From an uncultured Candidatus Saccharibacteria bacterium (GTDB lineage Bacteria; Patescibacteriota; Saccharimonadia; Saccharimonadales; Saccharimonadaceae): a stretch of DNA of 6,979 nucleotides. Below, one piece after another: positions 4,608 to 6,979 of the stretch (position 1 is its first letter; each line of letters begins with the position of its first letter). Below the pieces are notes generated by a model. It was given only the letters and a program-made list of their open reading frames with translations, was not told where the DNA came from and ran no database searches. The stretch spans positions 1 through 6,979 of the forward strand of contig CALHVV010000058.1 in assembly GCA_938036915.1 (NCBI GenBank). The letters are read 5' to 3'. The position numbers were made by a program, and so were the translations under genes.

Positions 4608-5306
4608 ATGGATAAAACAACGAAACGACGGGATGACGTAAAAATTCTGCTGGCATACTTTGCTGGCTACATGGTAGGTATGACAGCATTGTCGTATGTG
4701 CTAGAGCGATTTGCCGCTATATCATCGACAAGTGTGCTTGGGCTCATCATCAATGCTGTAGCAAGTGTGCTCTTGCTTGGCTATATTGTAATAAAGAAAC
4801 GAGCTGAACTTGCTGCTGCATGGCGCACTGCACGGCAGGTACCGGGCAAGAATAGCTGGTTTGTCATCAAGTATTTTCTCTTTGCATATCTTGCAACGAT
4901 GCCGGTAGCACTCCTGCTTGCTGCGCTGCAGGTGACTAACCAAAACCAAACGGCGCTCGTTGGCCTCTTTGGTGGAGCGCTGTGGTATGCGGTATTTATG
5001 GCGGTGGTATTTGGGCCGATCGTTGAGGAAGTTGTCTTTCGTGGAGTTATCTTTGCTCGCTTATTGCAAAAATCTCGTGTTCTTGCTTATGCAGCATCCA
5101 TGGTGCTCTTTGCACTTGTACACGTGGCACCATACATGCTCACAGGAGGAATCAAGAATGGTCTGGCGATTATTAGCTATTTGCCACTGGCGTTCTTCTT
5201 GTGCCGAGCTTATGAGCAAAAGAAGAGCCTCTACGCCTCAATGGGCGTACACCTCCTCCAGAATAGCCTCGCGACGATACTTCTTGTGCTCGCAACTCAC
5301 AGCTAG
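4608..5306 (+). CDS. CPBP (CAAX/Abi) family intramembrane glutamic protease
   Basis: This 232-residue polytopic membrane protein has the three motifs of the CPBP family (Abi/CAAX protease, PF02517). These are EEVVFRG with Glu140, Glu141 and Arg145; FALVH with His172; and HLLQN with His215 and Asn219. About six to seven membrane helices can be placed, for example at 12-33, 43-62, 86-108, 120-138, 157-176 and 185-200, with a short one at 210-228. In bacteria the family is linked to bacteriocin self-immunity, control of membrane-bound regulators and processing of membrane proteins. The start at 4608 has AAAGGA six bases upstream and a near-consensus promoter. Its stop lies 33 bases before the PadR start, in the same direction, so read-through into the PadR-DUF2812 pair is likely although that pair has its own -10. 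All key residues are present, so it should be active. The substrate is unknown. Confidence 0.9.
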   Translation: MDKTTKRRDDVKILLAYFAGYMVGMTALSYVLERFAAISSTSVLGLIINAVASVLLLGYIVIKKRAELAAAWRTARQVPGKNSWFVIKYFLFAYLATMPVALLLAALQVTNQNQTALVGLFGGALWYAVFMAVVFGPIVEEVVFRGVIFARLLQKSRVLAYAASMVLFALVHVAPYMLTGGIKNGLAIISYLPLAFFLCRAYEQKKSLYASMGVHLLQNSLATILLVLATHS

Positions 5307-5312
5307 ACAGAG

Positions 5313-5318
5313 TATAAT
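5313..5318 (+). promoter_or_regulatory. Possible -10 element for the PadR-DUF2812 unit
   Basis: TATAAT lies seven bases after the CPBP stop and 21 bases before the PadR ATG. The -35 at 17-base spacing (TCGCAA) is poor. A start near 5325 leaves just enough leader for the SD GAGGGAAG. As PadR regulators commonly repress themselves, this stretch is also where an operator would lie, but I see no clear palindrome. Confidence 0.4.
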
Positions 5319-5339
5319 ATATACCCGAGGGAAGCGTGC

Positions 5340-5657
5340 ATGATCCAAGCAAAACTACGAAGAATCTACTCACCGATGACCGAGACAGGGTTCTATATCC
5401 TATTTTGTTTGCAGGCGGAGATGCATGGCTATACGATTGGCCAGCGTGTCAAACATATGACAGACGGCCAGGTGCAGATTAGCCCTGGCACAATGTATGG
5501 CACGCTCGCCAAGATGGAGAAGGACGGTATAATTCGCTTCGTACGAGAAGAGGACAAGCGCAAAATCTACCACATAACACCACTCGGCCAAGAGATATTG
5601 GCCTGTGAGCTGCAGCGGATCGAGCGGCTGTATAACAATAGCAAAGGAAGGAAATAA
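5340..5657 (+). CDS. PadR-family winged-helix transcriptional regulator
   Basis: This is a 105-residue cytoplasmic DNA-binding repressor of the PadR family (PF03551). The family pattern is clear: TETGFYILFCLQAEMHGYTI (14-33) for the first helices; the recognition region with VQISPGTMYGTLAKMEKDG (45-63); and the wing with VREEDKRKIYHITPLGQEI (68-86). A short C-terminal helix, LQRIERLYNN, makes it a small subfamily-1-like member that should dimerise through that helix. The ATG at 5340 has GAGGGAAG upstream. The stop is four bases before the next gene, a DUF2812 protein. PadR-DUF2812 pairs are a recurring arrangement in which the small PadR probably controls its membrane partner. No operator could be identified with confidence. 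The inducing signal is unknown; family members respond to phenolics, drugs or cell-envelope stress. Confidence 0.92.
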   Translation: MIQAKLRRIYSPMTETGFYILFCLQAEMHGYTIGQRVKHMTDGQVQISPGTMYGTLAKMEKDGIIRFVREEDKRKIYHITPLGQEILACELQRIERLYNNSKGRK

Positions 5658-5661
5658 CTGA

Positions 5662-6213
5662 ATGTCACGAATCATGTGTCGGTACTACATGTTGCCCGAG
5701 TATGGGCAGGAGGAGGCGTTTTTTGCTGAGCAGCATCGGCAGGGATATGCCCTCAAACGCTTCATTGTCCCGTTCTTTTATATATTTGAGCCATGCCCGG
5801 CGGCGCAGTATACGTACAAAATCGACTTTCAGAACCTCACTCGGCACGAAGAAAATGCGCAGTATCAGCAGCTCTATGCCGACTATGGCTGGGAGTATGT
5901 TGCATCGGCCAATGGCTTTCATGTGTTTCGTAGGCCGAGCAGTGAAGCTGAGGAAGACGATATCTTTAGCGATAACGAGTCTCGCCTGGCAATGGTGAAG
6001 CGCATTAGCAAGCAGCGTATGGGGCTGCTGATGATGCTTGTTGTACTGCTGTTTGCCTATATCGGATACAAACTTGTACAAACGCCAGCTGTTTTGCAGC
6101 GGCCTGAGTTCTACGGGTTGGTACTTGTCGCACTCTTTGATGGCTATCTTTGCGTGCGGTGCTGGCGTGGCTTGCGCCGGCTGAAGCGTACGCTGATTGC
6201 CGAGCAGCGGTAG
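5662..6213 (+). CDS. DUF2812 membrane protein paired with PadR
   Basis: This 183-residue protein has the DUF2812 pattern (PF11193): an N-terminal helix with AFFAEQHRQGYALKRF (19-34), FFYIFEPCPAAQYTYKIDFQ (38-57), a middle with YQQLYADYGWEYVASANGFH (68-87) and VFRRP, and an acidic FSDNES (102-107) before the membrane part. Two C-terminal helices follow at about 119-139 and 149-168, with basic residues after the second (RGLRRLKR). The soluble domain is therefore likely cytoplasmic, with a helical hairpin in the membrane. It starts four bases after the PadR stop, with the SD AAGGAAGG inside the end of padR, so the two are translationally coupled. By association it is thought to sense or transmit a membrane signal to PadR, but no molecular function is established. 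A later in-frame ATG at 5674 is possible; the first is preferred for its SD spacing. Confidence 0.85.
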   Translation: MSRIMCRYYMLPEYGQEEAFFAEQHRQGYALKRFIVPFFYIFEPCPAAQYTYKIDFQNLTRHEENAQYQQLYADYGWEYVASANGFHVFRRPSSEAEEDDIFSDNESRLAMVKRISKQRMGLLMMLVVLLFAYIGYKLVQTPAVLQRPEFYGLVLVALFDGYLCVRCWRGLRRLKRTLIAEQR

Positions 6214-6226
6214 GGTCTGCAATATT

Positions 6227-6253
6227 AAACTTCTCTATTCTTTCTGAAGTTTT
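6227..6253 (+). terminator. Possible weak terminator after the DUF2812 gene
   Basis: AAACTTC and GAAGTTT form a 7-bp stem with a 12-base pyrimidine-rich loop, 14 bases after the stop codon, running into a short T tract. The stem is AT-rich and the loop long, so this would be a weak terminator at best. Confidence 0.35.
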
Positions 6254-6404
6254 CTCCTCACACTCCCTTTGATTATGCTAAGAGAGTATCTAATTTCGCA
6301 CATGATGCTCTCAGCAGAATGACCAATCAGTAGTCTATTGTAATAGAAACAATAGGGGAGAAGATAGCTAAGGAAATTTGAGTCTCGCATTCTCAAAATA
6401 TAAT
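6254..6404. other. Intergenic stretch without a recognisable gene
   Basis: No convincing coding frame or tRNA is seen between the PadR-DUF2812 unit and the terminator at 6405. The stretch holds two small hairpins: CTATTGT/ACAATAG (6335-6355, 7-base loop) and TTTGAG/CTCAAA (6377-6397, 9-base loop). A small RNA is conceivable but nothing here requires one. Confidence 0.4.
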
Positions 6405-6437
6405 AAAACACTGCAGCCGAGATAGCTGCAGTGTTTT
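6405..6437. terminator. Bidirectional intrinsic terminator between convergent genes
   Basis: AAAACACTGCAGC and its exact complement form a 13-bp stem with a 7-base loop. T runs follow on both strands (GTTTTT on plus; TTTTATTATATTTTG on minus). It lies 19 bases from the stop of the minus-strand hydrolase and should end transcription from both the DUF2812 side and the hydrolase side. Confidence 0.85.
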
Positions 6438-6456
6438 TGTACGTAGCTAGAGCTGA

Positions 6457-6979
6457 TTATATTTCGGCAGTTTGGCGGCCCTCGTAGAGGTTGAGGTACT
6501 GCGTGTAGACTGCCTGGTGATAGGTAGCCATACCGCCATCGGTTGACCCAACCATATTGTGGCCGATGTTAAGCCGCTTTGGCAGGTTGTAGTGCTGGAA
6601 CGATGCATTGTTTGCCTGAGCCATGCGCTGCGGAATGCTCACTGCCAGGCCGTTGTCGACGGCATCGTCATTCTCACTCGTCACTGTTGCAACGCGCTTG
6701 AGACCTGGTGCAGCAAGATCTTTCTTGAAGTTTTGTTTGACGATGAGATATTTGCCAAGTGCACGGTACGACAGGCCACTTGGGCTAAACTTATCTGGCA
6801 AAATGTTATAGCCATACAATGTGCGCAAGACGGGTAGTTGCCACTTGGGGGCTTGGCTAGCTGCTGGCTCGTAGAATGGGGCGAGCAGCAACACATTCGT
6901 AAAGAAGCCATTACCATACTGCGCAAGCCACGTCGCCATATCACCACCACCAGAGTGACCAACAATACCAAGCTCATCG
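6457..6979 (-). CDS. Second alpha/beta hydrolase, C-terminal part (runs off the window)
   Basis: This is a close paralogue of the hydrolase at 2730-3722, lying in the opposite direction. The open frame leaves the window at 6979, so the N-terminal half is unseen. The visible part begins DELGIVGHSGGGD with the nucleophile elbow Ser. It then closely follows the first copy: MATWLAQYGNG, LLAPFYEPAASQAPKWQ, LYGYNILPD, GLSYRALGKY and DLAAPGLKRV. The acid region reads TSENDDAVDNG; its first Asp after Asn aligns with Asp266 of the first copy, as expected in the G/E-N-D-x-V pattern of the fold. The catalytic His is in LNIGHNM. The cap region is a few residues shorter than in the first copy and the C-terminus ends LYEGRQTAEI. 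The ATG within the elbow region is internal, not a start. Same fold and likely an extracytoplasmic esterase; substrate unknown. Confidence 0.88.
   Translation of the reverse strand, partial: DELGIVGHSGGGDMATWLAQYGNGFFTNVLLLAPFYEPAASQAPKWQLPVLRTLYGYNILPDKFSPSGLSYRALGKYLIVKQNFKKDLAAPGLKRVATVTSENDDAVDNGLAVSIPQRMAQANNASFQHYNLPKRLNIGHNMVGSTDGGMATYHQAVYTQYLNLYEGRQTAEI
6908..6933 (-). repeat. Inverted 26-bp exact repeat, copy in second hydrolase gene
   Basis: Reverse complement of 3249-3274, without mismatch. The surrounding paralogous sequence has diverged, so the identity here marks either strong constraint or recent gene conversion. Confidence 0.9.

Noticed and set aside
5665..6222. 185-residue minus-strand frame opposite the DUF2812 gene
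   Set aside because: It is fully antisense to a gene with a recognised family pattern and operon coupling; no SD and no family resemblance.
6399..6404. TATAAT on the plus strand
   Set aside because: It lies against the terminator stem, where AT-rich sequence is needed as the T tract for the opposite strand; no gene follows on the plus strand.
6457..6939. Treating the ATG at 6939 as the start of the second hydrolase
   Set aside because: The frame continues upstream through the nucleophile elbow GHSGGG to the window edge, so this Met is internal.

Overview
The window looks like bacterial metagenomic or single-cell sequence. About 6.5 kb (from roughly position 450 to the end) is a coherent, moderate-GC, compact genome segment. 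Its gene content (a PheS with a Cys4 knuckle, an aquaporin-like channel with a Lys/Ala-rich N-terminal tail, membrane-anchored alpha/beta hydrolases, a PadR/DUF2812 pair) suggests a Candidate Phyla Radiation bacterium, with Candidatus Saccharibacteria (TM7) my best guess. That assignment is an inference from style and content, not from a marker I could search. The first ~430 bases are about 70% GC and encode the middle of a DegT/DnrJ/EryC1-type PLP aminotransferase from what appears to be a different genome. They are joined in frame to the 3' part of pheS at a stretch where both genes encode the same peptide (IDPDTY).

Layout. Minus strand, 1-1638: aminotransferase fragment, then pheS (phenylalanyl-tRNA synthetase alpha) truncated before class II motif 3, then a small single-pass membrane protein 12 nt upstream of pheS. 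A 105-nt divergent promoter region (1639-1743) carries two matching extended -10 elements, one per strand. Plus strand: aquaporin-like channel (1744-2640), intrinsic terminator, membrane-anchored alpha/beta hydrolase with its own probably leaderless promoter (2730-3722), and an unrecognised soluble protein whose well-placed start (3763) is out of frame with its body (3819-4331) because of a short GA repeat. A strong terminator follows, then a near-consensus sigma70-type promoter driving a CPBP (CAAX/Abi) membrane protease (4608-5306), then a PadR-family regulator and a DUF2812 membrane protein, 4 nt apart (5340-6213). At the right edge on the minus strand is a close paralogue of the alpha/beta hydrolase (6457-6979, incomplete), separated from the PadR unit by an intergenic stretch ending in a bidirectional terminator.

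How they fit together. The small membrane protein and pheS look co-transcribed, back to back with the aquaporin. The CPBP protease and the PadR-DUF2812 pair form a likely membrane-stress or membrane-remodelling regulatory neighbourhood, bracketed by two inverted copies of a secreted or surface esterase family. I see no tRNA, rRNA, CRISPR array, IS element or prophage gene. The most consequential observations are the pheS/aminotransferase chimera, the likely GA-tract frameshift, the aquaporin lacking the usual selectivity-filter arginine, and the inverted hydrolase paralogues sharing an exact 26-bp match.
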